A DNA stretch of 64,000 bases from Natronocella acetinitrilica (GTDB lineage: Bacteria > Pseudomonadota > Gammaproteobacteria > Nitrococcales > Aquisalimonadaceae): NCBI RefSeq assembly GCF_024170285.1, contig NZ_JALJXV010000001.1, positions 640,521-704,520 on the forward strand, written 5' to 3'. The notes beneath the pieces are model-generated. The model worked only from the letters and a program-made list of their open reading frames with translations, ran no database searches and had not been told where the DNA came from. Made by a program: the position numbers and the translations under genes. Of the stretch, positions 8,040 to 17,002 are shown one piece after another (the first letter of the stretch is position 1; every line of letters begins with the position of its first letter).

Positions 8040-9452
8040 TCACGCTCGGCGTTGCCAAGGTGTTGAAACGTCGGCGAAGACGTCGAGTCGTGATTCGGCA
8101 GCCGCCGCAACCTGGAGGAGTCTCGCCTCCCGGTGCGGAGGCGCCATGAGCTGTAGGCCGATGGGCAGCCCATCCGGGCTGAAGCCACAGGGAATGGAGA
8201 TGGCCGGAACACCAATGAGGCTCACGGAATACGTGAGGCGCAACCAGTCGTAATAGGTGGGCAGGGCTTCGCCGGCCACCTCGGCAATGCTTGGCTGGCC
8301 TGCCTTGAATGGCGGCACGACAACCGTGGGGCAGGCGAGTATGTCTGCGTCCCGGAACACGATCTCGGCGGCTTTCCAGAGTTCGCCCTGCAAGCGGTCT
8401 GCCCTGGCAATGGTCGTGGCATCGAAACCAAGGCCCCGATCCAGATCGGAGATGATGTCTGGCCGTAGCAACTCCGGGGAATCCCGGCGGAACGATTCGA
8501 ACATGGCCGCATAGCAAAGCCCCCGGCGGACGGCGAAGACTTCGCGGGCCGCCGCCAGATCAAGCTGGCGATCCATGACTTCCCAGTCCGGCAGTGTATC
8601 GAGCCTCCCGAGGGCTTCATTGACAGCCTGCTCAACCACGGGATCCAGGGCGCCGAGTCCGAGTCCACCCACGCTGGCGATTCGTACCCGGTCCGTTGGT
8701 CGGTCGACGGCCTGCAGAAATCCCGCTTCGCGGGGCGTCGACAAGGGATCCCTCCGATCCTGGCCAACCAGTGCATCCAGCAGCAGAGCCACATCAGCCA
8801 CTGATCGGCCCATGGGACCCTCCACCCAGTGACGGTCAAACGGAACGGCTGACGGGCCTCGCGGCACGCAACCTGGTGTTGGACGCAGGCCCACGATGCC
8901 GCAGAAACTGGCCGGCAGTCGCAGACTGCCGCCGAAATCCGATCCGAGGGCCAGCCATGCCTGCCCTGATGCCAGTGCCGCCGCCGAGCCACCCGATGAG
9001 CCTCCGGGGGTGTAGGCCGGATTCCACGGATTGCGCGTTTCCCCCAATACGTCGTTGAAGGTAACGCCACCGCAACCGAACTCCGGGGTATTGCTCTTGG
9101 CATAGGGAAGCCCGCCCGAGGCCTCAATGCGTTCCACCACGAAGTCGCTCTCCGTGGGCATGTTATCGCGATAGATTGGAGACCCGTAAGTGGTGCGCAC
9201 GCCCGCGACCGCGGTCAGATCCTTTACCACAACAGGCATTCCATGCAGCGGTGCGAGCGTGCCCGCACGCACCGCCGCACCCCGCGCACGGGCAAAGCAG
9301 GTTGTCGGGAGCGCGTTCAATGTCGCATCGACGCTGTCATGGTGCCCTTCAAGCAGCGTGAGGAGATCCTCGCTTTGCACGCTACCGCCGCGCAGTCGTG
9401 CCTGGACATCGACTGCAGATTCACCCAGAAGATCGCTGAGTTCGGGGGTCAT
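8040..9452 (-). CDS. Amidase (amidase-signature family)
   Basis: A 470-aa Ser-cisSer-Lys amidase related to GatA. The catalytic Lys is in PVVVKDLTAV. The glycine/serine-rich signature GGSSGGSAAALASG and the downstream GSDFGGSLRLPASFCG hold the two serines. ATG 9452 has GGAG 7 bases upstream; an extension to 9482 has no comparable site. It is the last gene of the dctPQM operon, 19 bases after dctM, so it probably hydrolyses an amide taken up by that TRAP system or derived from it. It is not likely to be the tRNA amidotransferase subunit, because gatB and gatC are absent. Confidence 0.85.
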   Translation of the reverse strand: MTPELSDLLGESAVDVQARLRGGSVQSEDLLTLLEGHHDSVDATLNALPTTCFARARGAAVRAGTLAPLHGMPVVVKDLTAVAGVRTTYGSPIYRDNMPTESDFVVERIEASGGLPYAKSNTPEFGCGGVTFNDVLGETRNPWNPAYTPGGSSGGSAAALASGQAWLALGSDFGGSLRLPASFCGIVGLRPTPGCVPRGPSAVPFDRHWVEGPMGRSVADVALLLDALVGQDRRDPLSTPREAGFLQAVDRPTDRVRIASVGGLGLGALDPVVEQAVNEALGRLDTLPDWEVMDRQLDLAAAREVFAVRRGLCYAAMFESFRRDSPELLRPDIISDLDRGLGFDATTIARADRLQGELWKAAEIVFRDADILACPTVVVPPFKAGQPSIAEVAGEALPTYYDWLRLTYSVSLIGVPAISIPCGFSPDGLPIGLQLMAPPHREARLLQVAAAAESRLDVFADVSTPWQRRA

Positions 9453-9471
9453 GAGGTTTTCTCCTTCATGC

Positions 9472-10794
9472 TTAGCGGCCACCGAACAGGACGGACGGGA
9501 GCCAGAGGGCGATCTGCGGGAAAATCACCACAAGGGACAGCCCGAGAATCTGCAGCCCGAGGAAGTGCAGCATGCCGATGTAGATATCCTTCAACTGCCA
9601 GTGTGGCATGACCCCCTTCAGGAAATAGGCCGACAGGGCCACCGGCGGGGTCAACCAGGCGGTCTGCAGGCAGACGGCCACCAGGGTGCCGAACCAAACG
9701 GGATTAATGCCCAGTTCCTGGATGACGGGGAAGACAACCGGGACAAGAATCAGGACGATCGGCGCCCAGTCCAGCGACCACCCGAGCACGAAGATGAAGC
9801 AGAGAATCACGATCAGCAGGGCCATCGGCGACAGTCCGAGGTCGAGCAGCCAGTCCGTGATCAGGTAGGGCGTTCCGAGAATGGAGAAGATGGCGCCGAA
9901 GTAGTTCGCTGCCGCAATCAGGAACAGCACCATGCTGGATATCTTCAGGGTCTGCGCCAGGGAGTCGCTGAAGTTTCTGAAGCTGAACTTGCGGTACGCG
10001 ATGGTAAGCAGCAAGGCACCCAGGGCGCCCATTCCCGAGGCCTCGGTTGGCGTTGCAAGGCCCGCGAGTATGCTGCCAAGCGTTGCGGCAATCACCACGA
10101 ACAGCGGCACGACACCCAACGCGAATTCCTTGGCGATGAACATGACGTTCGGCGCCCGCTTTTCCGGGGGCAAGGGGGGCCCCAGGCTCGGGTTCAGGAA
10201 TGAGCGAATCATGCAGTAGGCGATAAAAAGCCCTGCAAGCAGTAGACCGGGGAAAATGACGGCCGCAAACAATCGCAGTACGGGAACCCCGATGATCGGC
10301 CCGAGCACGATCAGCATGATGCTGGGGGGAATGAGAATGCCCAGGGTGCCACCGGCAGCGATGGCTCCGGCGGACAGTCGCACGTCGTACCCACTTTTCT
10401 CCATCATTCGGCCCGCCATCAGCCCGATGACGGTGACCGAGGCACCCACGATGCCGGTCGCCATGGCAAACAGCGTGGAGGTGGACAGCACTGCGAGGTA
10501 CAAGGAGCCCCGCACGCGCGCGAATAGCAGCTGAAAGGCATGGAACAGCCGTTCCATCAGCCCTGCGCGTTCCAGGATCAGCCCCATGAAGATGAACAGC
10601 GGGATAGCGGCAAGGGTGGTCATCTCCATGGTGCGTTCAACCTGCGTGATCATCAGGTTGAACGCGCGCATGCCAATGCCGCTGTAGCCGGCGATCACGG
10701 CCACGAACAATAGGGTGAAGGCTATGGGGAAGCCCACGATGATCAGCACGAAAAGTCCGGCTAACAAGGCGAGGCCAAGCATTTCCTCGCTCAT
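9472..10794 (-). CDS. dctM: TRAP transporter large permease DctM
   Basis: A 440-aa inner-membrane protein with about 12 hydrophobic segments, the size and pattern of DctM. It contains the family-typical IPLFIFMGLILERAGLMERLF and IPPSIMLIVLGPIIGVP segments. It forms the Na+-driven translocation channel with DctQ. The start at ATG 10794 overlaps the dctQ stop as ATGA and has GGGGAG 7 bases upstream, so the two genes are translationally coupled. The substrate depends on DctP. Confidence 0.92.
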   Translation of the reverse strand: MSEEMLGLALLAGLFVLIIVGFPIAFTLLFVAVIAGYSGIGMRAFNLMITQVERTMEMTTLAAIPLFIFMGLILERAGLMERLFHAFQLLFARVRGSLYLAVLSTSTLFAMATGIVGASVTVIGLMAGRMMEKSGYDVRLSAGAIAAGGTLGILIPPSIMLIVLGPIIGVPVLRLFAAVIFPGLLLAGLFIAYCMIRSFLNPSLGPPLPPEKRAPNVMFIAKEFALGVVPLFVVIAATLGSILAGLATPTEASGMGALGALLLTIAYRKFSFRNFSDSLAQTLKISSMVLFLIAAANYFGAIFSILGTPYLITDWLLDLGLSPMALLIVILCFIFVLGWSLDWAPIVLILVPVVFPVIQELGINPVWFGTLVAVCLQTAWLTPPVALSAYFLKGVMPHWQLKDIYIGMLHFLGLQILGLSLVVIFPQIALWLPSVLFGGR

Positions 10795-11363
10795 GGCCAT
10801 CTCCCCGTGATCAGGGCATGAAGACTCTTCGTGGTCTCGGAGAGCCCCTGCACGAGCAGCATAAGTGCCGCCAGAGGGATTACGGCGCGAAACGGATAGA
10901 GCACGGGACCCCACGCGCTGTGGATCGAGCGTTCGTTCAAACGCACCGCATCCTGAAAGTTATCCCAGCCGTACCAGAGCAGGAAGAACATGACCGGAAA
11001 GAAAAAGCCCACGTACGCCACTGTGTCGATCAGCCCCTGCCAGCGCACCGGCAGGCTGACGTAAATGAAGTCCGAGCGAATGTGTCCCTTGTGCAGCAGC
11101 GTGTATGCAGCCCCCAGCATGAACAGGCTGCCGTAGAGCATGTAAATAACGTCGTAGGACCAGAATAGCGAGCGGCCCATCATGTAGCGGCCGAACACCT
11201 CCGCCACCACGGTGATCATGAGCGGAACCAGCAAAAAGGCGATCAACCAGCCGGTCCAGTCGGTGAAGCTGTCTATGGCCCCGAGAAACCGCCGCAGTAT
11301 TGGTGGCGTTGGCGGTGGTTGTTGCGCACCTGAAGCCGGGCGCCCCGTGCTTGCCTCGTTCAA
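10791..11363 (-). CDS. dctQ: TRAP transporter small permease DctQ
   Basis: About 190 aa with four hydrophobic segments, including LIAFLLVPLMITVVAEVFGRYMMGRS and YGSLFMLGAAYTLLHKGHIRSDF (the usual H-x-R-x-D region). I prefer the TTG start at 11363, which is preceded by GGGAGAG, giving MNEASTGRP; another TTG at 11444 lacks such a site. The 96 bases between dctP and this start contain a small GC-rich hairpin, a common arrangement that favours synthesis of the binding protein. Confidence 0.85.
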   Translation of the reverse strand: MNEASTGRPASGAQQPPPTPPILRRFLGAIDSFTDWTGWLIAFLLVPLMITVVAEVFGRYMMGRSLFWSYDVIYMLYGSLFMLGAAYTLLHKGHIRSDFIYVSLPVRWQGLIDTVAYVGFFFPVMFFLLWYGWDNFQDAVRLNERSIHSAWGPVLYPFRAVIPLAALMLLVQGLSETTKSLHALITGRWP

Positions 11364-11459
11364 GAGTCTCTCCCGGTCGGTATAGGCGGGCTGACACAAG
11401 CCAACGCGGCCCGGGGGCGGAAGGCCCCGAGGCTGCGCTGGCAACTGCCGAAGCCGGCG

Positions 11460-12587
11460 TCAGTCGATCAAGGCGTCTTCCGCCAGGCTGTCATAGGCGC
11501 GCAATACCTCCCCCCAGGACGGCTTGACCTTGCGGGCAAACTCGATCTGCGAATCCACGATGTTCTTGTAGATCGCGCTGTCCGCGGCATGGCGGTTGAT
11601 CACCCGTTCCCCCGCCTGGACAAGCTGCGAGTTGATGTCCGCCGGAGTGGGGTGAACTTCGATGCCGAATTCTTCCTCGAAGCGGCGGATCATGTCGGCG
11701 TTGCGGGAGATGTCTTTGGTGTAGGTTTCGAGAATGGTTGCCATGGCCGCCGTGCGCACCATTTCCTTGTGGGTATCCGGCAAGCCGTCCCAGAAATCGC
11801 GGTTGATCACGATTTCACCCGTGTCCGTCCATTGGTGCACGCTCGCGAGATAGTAATGACTGAAAATGTCATGAAAGCCGAGGGGATAATCCTCCACGGG
11901 GTTGATCCAGCCGGCTGCATCCACCACGCCCCGCTCGGCGGCGGGCACGAGTTCCTGTGGTCCGATAAAGACGGTGGAGACCCCTGCCTCATCGAATATT
12001 TCACCCACGAGCCCGGGGGGCGTGCGGTAGCGCAAGCCGTCCATGTCGGCCATGCTCTCGATGGGTTTGTTGAACCAGCCAAGGGGTTGCCAGCCCGAGG
12101 GCGTTACGAAGAACGACACCACATTGACGCCGATTTCGTCCTGCAGCAGTTCATGGTAGAGATCGATGCCGCCGCCCTCGTACATCCATGACAGATGCGT
12201 GAGGCTGTCGAGGCCGGCCATCGCCCAGACTGGCGTGTTGCTGAACAGCGCCGTTGCGGGATGCTTGCCGGACCAGAACTGTGGCCAGGCGAACCCCGCC
12301 TCCAGAACACCGTCACTCACCGAATCCAGAATCTGGTTCGATGGCACGATGGCACCCCCCGGCAAAACCCGAACGTCAAACTCGCCGTTGGACATGATTT
12401 CCAGGCGTTCTCCGAAACGTTCAAGCATTTCGAAGGACATGGCTCCGGACGGGACAGCCGCCTGTATGCGCATGCGATAGGTGTCCTGAGCGGTCGCGAC
12501 CGATGCGGACAAAATGCCTAGAGTAAGCGCCCCTACACTAAGGGTGGTCAGTGCCTTGCGGCTGATGGTGGGCAAAATCGTGCTCAT
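11460..12587 (-). CDS. dctP: TRAP transporter periplasmic substrate-binding protein DctP
   Basis: A 375-aa exported receptor with signal peptide MSTILPTISRKALTTLSVGA and likely cleavage after ATA-Q. The body belongs to the TakP/SmoM-like TRAP branch: GWQPLGWFNKPIESMADMDG, GLRYRTPPGLVGEIF (with the ligand-carboxylate Arg), VPAAERGVVDAAGWINP and LGFHDIFSHYYLASVH. Known relatives bind alpha-keto or hydroxy carboxylates. With an amidase in the operon, the ligand may be an amide-containing acid (inference). A Shine-Dalgarno-like CCAGGAGG-type stretch is close upstream, and a promoter candidate is at 12720-12747. Confidence 0.9.
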   Translation of the reverse strand: MSTILPTISRKALTTLSVGALTLGILSASVATAQDTYRMRIQAAVPSGAMSFEMLERFGERLEIMSNGEFDVRVLPGGAIVPSNQILDSVSDGVLEAGFAWPQFWSGKHPATALFSNTPVWAMAGLDSLTHLSWMYEGGGIDLYHELLQDEIGVNVVSFFVTPSGWQPLGWFNKPIESMADMDGLRYRTPPGLVGEIFDEAGVSTVFIGPQELVPAAERGVVDAAGWINPVEDYPLGFHDIFSHYYLASVHQWTDTGEIVINRDFWDGLPDTHKEMVRTAAMATILETYTKDISRNADMIRRFEEEFGIEVHPTPADINSQLVQAGERVINRHAADSAIYKNIVDSQIEFARKVKPSWGEVLRAYDSLAEDALID

Positions 12588-12719
12588 GCTCTTTGTTCTC
12601 CAGGAGGTGGACTGGCACCAGGACCCCGCCAGCGAGGAGTTTGGGTTAGGTAGAGACGAGACTTCCCTATTTATTTATTAGAATAATCTGTAACTCATGT
12701 ATCTGAGCTATCTGTTATG

Positions 12720-12747
12720 AGCATAGCGCGGTCGAAAATGCTGTCAA
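12720..12747 (-). promoter_or_regulatory. Candidate sigma70 promoter for dctPQM-amidase
   Basis: On the minus strand a perfect -35 TTGACA (12742-12747) is followed after 16 bases by TATGCT (12720-12725). It leaves a leader of about 125 bases, including an AT-rich stretch, before the dctP ATG at 12587. Confidence 0.45.
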
Positions 12748-12794
12748 CTCCGCAGAGTTGGCCGTGCGACGAGCGGTCTGTCGATCCCTCGCCC

Positions 12795-13529
12795 TTATTC
12801 TGGCCGCCGGTACCAGAACCAGCTCAGGCGCCGAAAGCGTCCTGCCACGGGGAACAGCACGAATGTCAGGAGCACCAGGACGTGCTGCCACGGTGCGAAC
12901 CAGTGCGTCTTGCGGCCGGAACTGCGCACCGGCGGGGTCGAGAGTATCCCGAAGCGCAGCCCTTCCCGCCGCGCCAGCCGGGCCAGCCGCCTGGAGTAGT
13001 TGATCTCCTCCCCGGCGTAGATGCGCTCGTCGAAGCCGCCCATGGCCTCATGCAGGTCGCGGCGTACGAACAGAAAGCAGCCGGCGGCGAGGTTGAGTCG
13101 GCGTGCCAGCCAGTTCCAGACCGTGACCCCCGGCCGGTACACCGGATAGCGCATGTCGGTGAGTTCCAGCGGTGCGCCGCCGCCGCCCCAGCCACCATCC
13201 ACGGCCCGCATCACCGCGCCGAGATGCGTCGCGTCCACCTGGGTGTCGGCATCGAGAAACAGCAGAATGCGGGCGCCGGCCCGGGCGGCGCCGGCGTTTC
13301 GGGCGCAGGCGATGCCGCGCCGCGGTTCATGCACGACACGGGCTCCCGCGTCCTTGGCCACCCTGGCGGTGTCGTCGTCGGAATCGTTATCCACCACGAT
13401 GATCTCGGCAGCCACACCGCTTGCGGCCACGGCCTCGTGCAGGGCTGCCAGCGTGCCCGGCAGCAGTGCTGATTCGTTCCAGGCCGGTATGATGACCGAC
13501 AGCGCGGGTGTGGCGGATGTGTCCGGCAT
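12795..13529 (-). CDS. Family 2 glycosyltransferase
   Basis: A GT-A-fold transferase of 244 aa. The N-terminus LSVIIPAWNESALLPGTL, nucleotide-binding EIIVVDNDSDDDTA and the DxD-like LLFLDADTQVD (metal/UDP site) are clear. EEINYSRRLAR resembles the later acidic ED motif. The C-terminus has one hydrophobic stretch (HVLVLLTFVLFPVAG) that may anchor it to the membrane. ATG 13529 is chosen; an open extension to 13565 is possible. It is divergent from the glutathione peroxidase gene. Donor and acceptor sugars cannot be told. Confidence 0.85.
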   Translation of the reverse strand: MPDTSATPALSVIIPAWNESALLPGTLAALHEAVAASGVAAEIIVVDNDSDDDTARVAKDAGARVVHEPRRGIACARNAGAARAGARILLFLDADTQVDATHLGAVMRAVDGGWGGGGAPLELTDMRYPVYRPGVTVWNWLARRLNLAAGCFLFVRRDLHEAMGGFDERIYAGEEINYSRRLARLARREGLRFGILSTPPVRSSGRKTHWFAPWQHVLVLLTFVLFPVAGRFRRLSWFWYRRPE

Positions 13530-13583
13530 CAGAACCTGCGGCTCGCCAAGCGGTCTGAGCAACACTGAAAAGGGAGAATGGCC

Positions 13584-14132
13584 ATGCGTTTGTCAGCCCT
13601 GTTTGCCCTGTTGATCGGCCTTGCCGTCGCGCAGGCCCATGCCGGAGAGTCGACCGTGGATCGAGAGCGGATGTTCAATCATGAGCTGCGGCTGCTGCAT
13701 TCCGACGACACCGTGAACCTGCGGGATGCCTACGATGGAGTACCGTTGCTGGTGGTGAATACCGCCAGCCGCTGCGGCTTCACCGGCCAGTTCGCCGGTC
13801 TGGAGGAACTGTATCAGGCCTATCGTGACCGGGGGCTCAGGGTGGTGGGCTTTCCCAGCAACGATTTCCGCCAGGAAGTCGATGACGAGGCGGAAACCGC
13901 CCAGGTCTGCCGGGTGAACTACGGCGTCACCTTCGACATGTTCGCCCCCATCAGCGTGCGCGGCGATCAGGCCCATCCGCTGTTCCAGGAAATCGCCCGC
14001 CAGTCGGAAGAACCGCGTTGGAATTTCCACAAGTACGTCGTCGACCGCGACGGTCAGGTGGTCGGCGCCTTCCCCAGCCGCGTGACCCCGGACAGCCGGG
14101 AGCTGCGCGAGGCCATCGAGGGTGTGCTGTAA
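13584..14132 (+). CDS. Exported glutathione peroxidase-like thiol peroxidase
   Basis: A 182-aa thioredoxin-fold peroxidase with an N-terminal signal peptide ([20 protein letters not shown]), so periplasmic. The catalytic Cys is at residue 64 in [12 protein letters not shown], a cysteine version of the Sec enzymes. [12 protein letters not shown] keeps the Trp and Asn of the catalytic tetrad, while the usual NQF is NDF here ([10 protein letters not shown]). It probably reduces hydroperoxides using a thioredoxin-like partner. ATG 13584 is preferred because GGGAG lies 7 bases upstream; ATG 13578 would be only one base away from it. Confidence 0.87.
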   Translation: MRLSALFALLIGLAVAQAHAGESTVDRERMFNHELRLLHSDDTVNLRDAYDGVPLLVVNTASRCGFTGQFAGLEELYQAYRDRGLRVVGFPSNDFRQEVDDEAETAQVCRVNYGVTFDMFAPISVRGDQAHPLFQEIARQSEEPRWNFHKYVVDRDGQVVGAFPSRVTPDSRELREAIEGVL

Positions 14133-14198
14133 GGACGATATCAACTCGCGCGGCGCACCCGCCGGTCGTTTGTGCCATTAGACTTGCAGGGCGGCATG

Positions 14199-14311
14199 AC
14201 GACCGCCGAATCGGTGCGTTACGCGCTTCGCGCTAACGCACCCTACAGCAGGCACGTCCACACGTAGGGTGTGTTAGGCCGAAGGCCGTAACGCACCGAT
14301 TCGGCGGTCGT
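14199..14311. repeat. REPIN-like inverted pair of REP palindromes
   Basis: Two REP-like units in opposite orientation (14213-14246 and 14264-14297). They lie inside a larger inverted repeat with arms 14199-14223 and 14287-14311, complementary over 25 bases. Each unit folds alone and the pair folds as a whole. It lies between the converging peroxidase and narL genes, where it could end or protect both transcripts. Confidence 0.82.
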
Positions 14312-14334
14312 TATCGGCACTGCGCCCGGTCGCA

Positions 14335-14979
14335 TTATCCCGCCCCCCGATTCACCGCCCACACTGCGGCCTCCACGCGTGACCGCAACCCGAGCTTTTT
14401 CAGCAGATTCTTGACGTGCACCTTGATCGTGCCCTCGGTCACGTCCAGCTCCCGGGCGATCATCTTGTTGCTGAGCCCCCGGGCGATATGGCCGAGGATC
14501 TCCTGCTCGCGACCGGTGAGGTGGTCCTCTCCGTTATGGGGTTTGCTCGGGGGCTGCAGTGCCTGGGCGAGGGCGCCGGCCAGCCGTTCGCTCACCACCA
14601 TGCCGCCGGCCGCCACCTGGCGCAGGCGCTCCAGCAATTGTTCCGGCTCCATGTCCTTGAGCAGGTAGCCGTCGGCGCCGGCCCGCAGCGCCGCCACCAC
14701 ATCGGCCGATCGGTCGGAGACGGTCAGCATCACCACCCGTGCATTGACGCCCGCCTCGCGCAGCGCCGCCAGCGTAGCCACCCCGCCCAGCCCGCGCATG
14801 TCCAGGTCCAGCAGGATGAGATCCGGGCGCGTCTCCCGGGCCAGGGGTAGCGCATCCTCGCCACTGCTGGCCTCGCCCACGTGCTCGAAGTCGGCTTCCA
14901 GTTCCAGCAATTGCTCCACACCACGGCGGAGCAGGGGGTGGTCATCCACCACGAGCACCCGGATCGGTGTCCTTGTCAT
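14335..14979 (-). CDS. narL: Nitrate/nitrite response regulator NarL
   Basis: A 214-aa two-component regulator. The receiver domain has acidic residues D12/D13, phosphoacceptor Asp58 (LILLDLDM) and a Thr/Lys pair in VVMLTVSD and GYLLKDM. The C-terminal LuxR-type HTH is LTGREQEILGHIARGLSNKMIARELDVTEGTIKVHVKNLLKKLG. Its ATG overlaps the narX stop as ATGA. Phosphorylated NarL binds TACYYMT heptamers in 7-2-7 arrangement; one such pair sits upstream of narK. Assignment to NarL rests on this pairing with a NarX-type sensor and the nar operon. Confidence 0.92.
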   Translation of the reverse strand: MTRTPIRVLVVDDHPLLRRGVEQLLELEADFEHVGEASSGEDALPLARETRPDLILLDLDMRGLGGVATLAALREAGVNARVVMLTVSDRSADVVAALRAGADGYLLKDMEPEQLLERLRQVAAGGMVVSERLAGALAQALQPPSKPHNGEDHLTGREQEILGHIARGLSNKMIARELDVTEGTIKVHVKNLLKKLGLRSRVEAAVWAVNRGAG

Positions 14980-16820
14980 GCGTTGGTCCCGGTGCGTGCT
15001 TCCGTATCCGTGTCCAGCGGGCACTGCAGCCGAACGCGGGTTCCGCCACCAGGGCGGGTCTCGACGCTGCACAGCCCGCCGAGATGGCGTGCCCGTTCCT
15101 GCATGATGCGGGTGCCGAAGTGATGAACGCGCTCGTAGTGCTCCGGTATGCCACAGCCGTCGTCGTCGATGAGCAGTTCGATACCACGCTCCTGGCTGAG
15201 CGTCAGGGTGACGGCGGCCTCGCGGGCATTGGCATGGTGCAGCACATTGGTCAGTGCCTCCCGGGCGACGTGAATCAGGTGCACCTCGGCGTTGGCATCG
15301 AGGCGGTGACCATTCATGCGGATGTCCAGCCCGACGGGGATGCCGCCCTGTCGTGCGAATTCCCGCACGGTTGCCTTTAGCGCCGTCTCCAGGTCCGGTT
15401 CATCCACCGACAGGCGGAAGTTGGCGATGAGATCGCGCAGGTGGCGATAGGCTGCGTTAAGTCCATGGCGCAGCTCGGCGAGCACCGCCGGAATCCGGTC
15501 ATGCTCCTGTCGCTGTTCCAGGGTCTGCAGCCGGGAGAGCTGAATCTTGAGGTAGGACAGGGACTGGGCCAGGGAGTCATGCAACTCCCGGGCGATGATG
15601 GCGCGCTCTTCCAGCAGTGACAGTCGCCGCTGCTCCCGTGACTGCCGCCCCCGGGCAAGCCCGGTGGCAATCTGGTCGGCCACGGCCTCGAGCAGTCGCA
15701 GCTTCCACGGCTCAGGGATGTCGCCGGGGCCATGCTGCACGAACAGCGCGCCGAGCCGAGTTTCGCCGTCCAGCAGGGGAACGTGAATCTCGCCGGGCTC
15801 ACTGCCCTTGCCAGGTCGTCCGGGCCTGTGGCTGGGCATGGCGCTTGCGTCCCGCTCGCCACTGTCACTGCAAATCCACTGGTCGCCGCTCTGCCCCTCG
15901 CCGTTCAGGCAGAGCCACACCGTGCCGGTGCCGACGACCTCCGCCAGGCGCGTGATCGTGCGTTGCAGGTTACGGGCTTCCGGCCCGTCGGGCGTCATGC
16001 TGCGGGCCAGTTCGTAGAGCAGCTTCAGCGCCTCGTTGCTGCGCCGCAGGTGTTGCGTCTTGACGCGGACGTCCCGCTCAAGCTGGCCGTGCATGCCCTC
16101 CAGGCTTTCCGCCATGGTGTTAAAGGCACGCCCCATGGCGCCCAGTTCGTCTTCGCCGGTGTGGGTGACCCGCACGGACATATCCCCCCGGCGGACCCGC
16201 ACGGCGGCCCGTTTCAGTTCGCGCAGGGGGCCGACGAGCCCGGTATTCAGGCTGTACATGGTGGCAAAGACCAGGGCAATGGTGAGAAAGATTGCGATGC
16301 CCTGGATCAGGCGCAGCAGTTCAATACGGGTCTCCGCGTGTTGCTGCAGAGTCGCTACCAGCGTATTCAGCTCTGCCACGAAGGCGTCTGCCGCGGTTGC
16401 CGCGTTCGCCTCGTCGTTTTTCAGGGCTGGTTGCAGCTGGTTCGTCCACAGCCCGGTGATCTCACCATGCTTCCGCGCCAGCGCCGAATCGCTGTCGACA
16501 AGCTCGGCCTGCAGGGCCGGTGACTTGAGATTGCGTTCGAAGTGGTTCATGGCCTCTTGCAGCCCCTGCTGTTCATCACCCTGACGAGCCAGGTTCAGCA
16601 TTCGGTAAGTCTGCATGCGCAGCGAACCGGCCTGGTTGATGGCGGCGGCATCATCCCTGGCGGTGTCGGCAATCATGATGGAGGCGATCATGGTGAACAG
16701 CGCCAGCCCGGCGATGGCGCCCAGCGATAGCCCCACCCGCAGGACCAGCGGCAGCGCCCGCATACCCCGTGCTTCGTGACTACCCCCAAAGATTCGGCTT
16801 CGTCTCATCCAGCCCTTCAT
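14976..16820 (-). CDS. narX: Nitrate/nitrite sensor histidine kinase NarX
   Basis: A 614-aa membrane kinase. TM1 is at about 22-50, the periplasmic nitrate-binding P-box follows (AAAINQAGSLRMQTYRM, residues about 58-74), TM2 is at about 170-190, HAMP at about 190-245, a GAF-like central region at about 270-390, and a HisKA_3 module with His414 in ARELHDSLAQSLSYLK. The HATPase has LIDDDGCGIP and GTRIMQERARHLGG. The P-box identity makes nitrate or nitrite the likely signal. It is divergent from narK1 and co-transcribed with narL. MKGWM at 16820 is taken as start; Met20 is an alternative. Confidence 0.93.
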   Translation of the reverse strand: MKGWMRRSRIFGGSHEARGMRALPLVLRVGLSLGAIAGLALFTMIASIMIADTARDDAAAINQAGSLRMQTYRMLNLARQGDEQQGLQEAMNHFERNLKSPALQAELVDSDSALARKHGEITGLWTNQLQPALKNDEANAATAADAFVAELNTLVATLQQHAETRIELLRLIQGIAIFLTIALVFATMYSLNTGLVGPLRELKRAAVRVRRGDMSVRVTHTGEDELGAMGRAFNTMAESLEGMHGQLERDVRVKTQHLRRSNEALKLLYELARSMTPDGPEARNLQRTITRLAEVVGTGTVWLCLNGEGQSGDQWICSDSGERDASAMPSHRPGRPGKGSEPGEIHVPLLDGETRLGALFVQHGPGDIPEPWKLRLLEAVADQIATGLARGRQSREQRRLSLLEERAIIARELHDSLAQSLSYLKIQLSRLQTLEQRQEHDRIPAVLAELRHGLNAAYRHLRDLIANFRLSVDEPDLETALKATVREFARQGGIPVGLDIRMNGHRLDANAEVHLIHVAREALTNVLHHANAREAAVTLTLSQERGIELLIDDDGCGIPEHYERVHHFGTRIMQERARHLGGLCSVETRPGGGTRVRLQCPLDTDTEARTGTNA

Positions 16821-16880
16821 CCACTCCGCAATCCATGCCTAAGTCATTCAATTTCAATGTTTAATGCCGCTCTCATCCAA

Positions 16881-16896
16881 TACCTACTTGGAGGTA
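16881..16896. promoter_or_regulatory. NarL/NarP-type 7-2-7 heptamer pair
   Basis: TACCTAC-TT-GGAGGTA is an inverted pair of heptamers (TACCTAC and TACCTCC), each matching TACYYMT at 6 of 7 positions with the 2-base spacing typical of NarL. Its centre is about 53 bases upstream of the FNR box centre in the narX-narK1 intergenic region. Confidence 0.65.
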
Positions 16897-16934
16897 GGGC
16901 CCTGATCAGAATGAGTTTTCCCCAGTCAAGGGCA

Positions 16935-16948
16935 TTGATCCGGATCAA
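16935..16948. promoter_or_regulatory. FNR box upstream of narK1
   Basis: TTGATCCGGATCAA is a perfect match to the FNR/ANR consensus TTGAT-N4-ATCAA. A class II arrangement (centre at -41.5) would put the transcription start near 16983, with a -10-like TAGCGT at 16971-16976, 20 bases before the narK1 ATG. Anaerobic activation is the expected effect. Confidence 0.85.
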
Positions 16949-17002
16949 GTCTGCGGTGATCGGCTGGACCTAGCGTCGGCGCTATCACAGTAGGAGACCG
17001 CC

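Noticed and set aside
8040..9452. GatA subunit of Glu-tRNA amidotransferase
   Set aside because: The signature is shared with all amidases, gatB and gatC are absent, and the gene is the tail of a TRAP transporter operon.
12745..12760. CAACTC-CGCA-GAGTTG hairpin as terminator of the glycosyltransferase gene
   Set aside because: The stem is only 6 bp with no T-run, and its bases overlap the better-supported -35 element of the dctP promoter.
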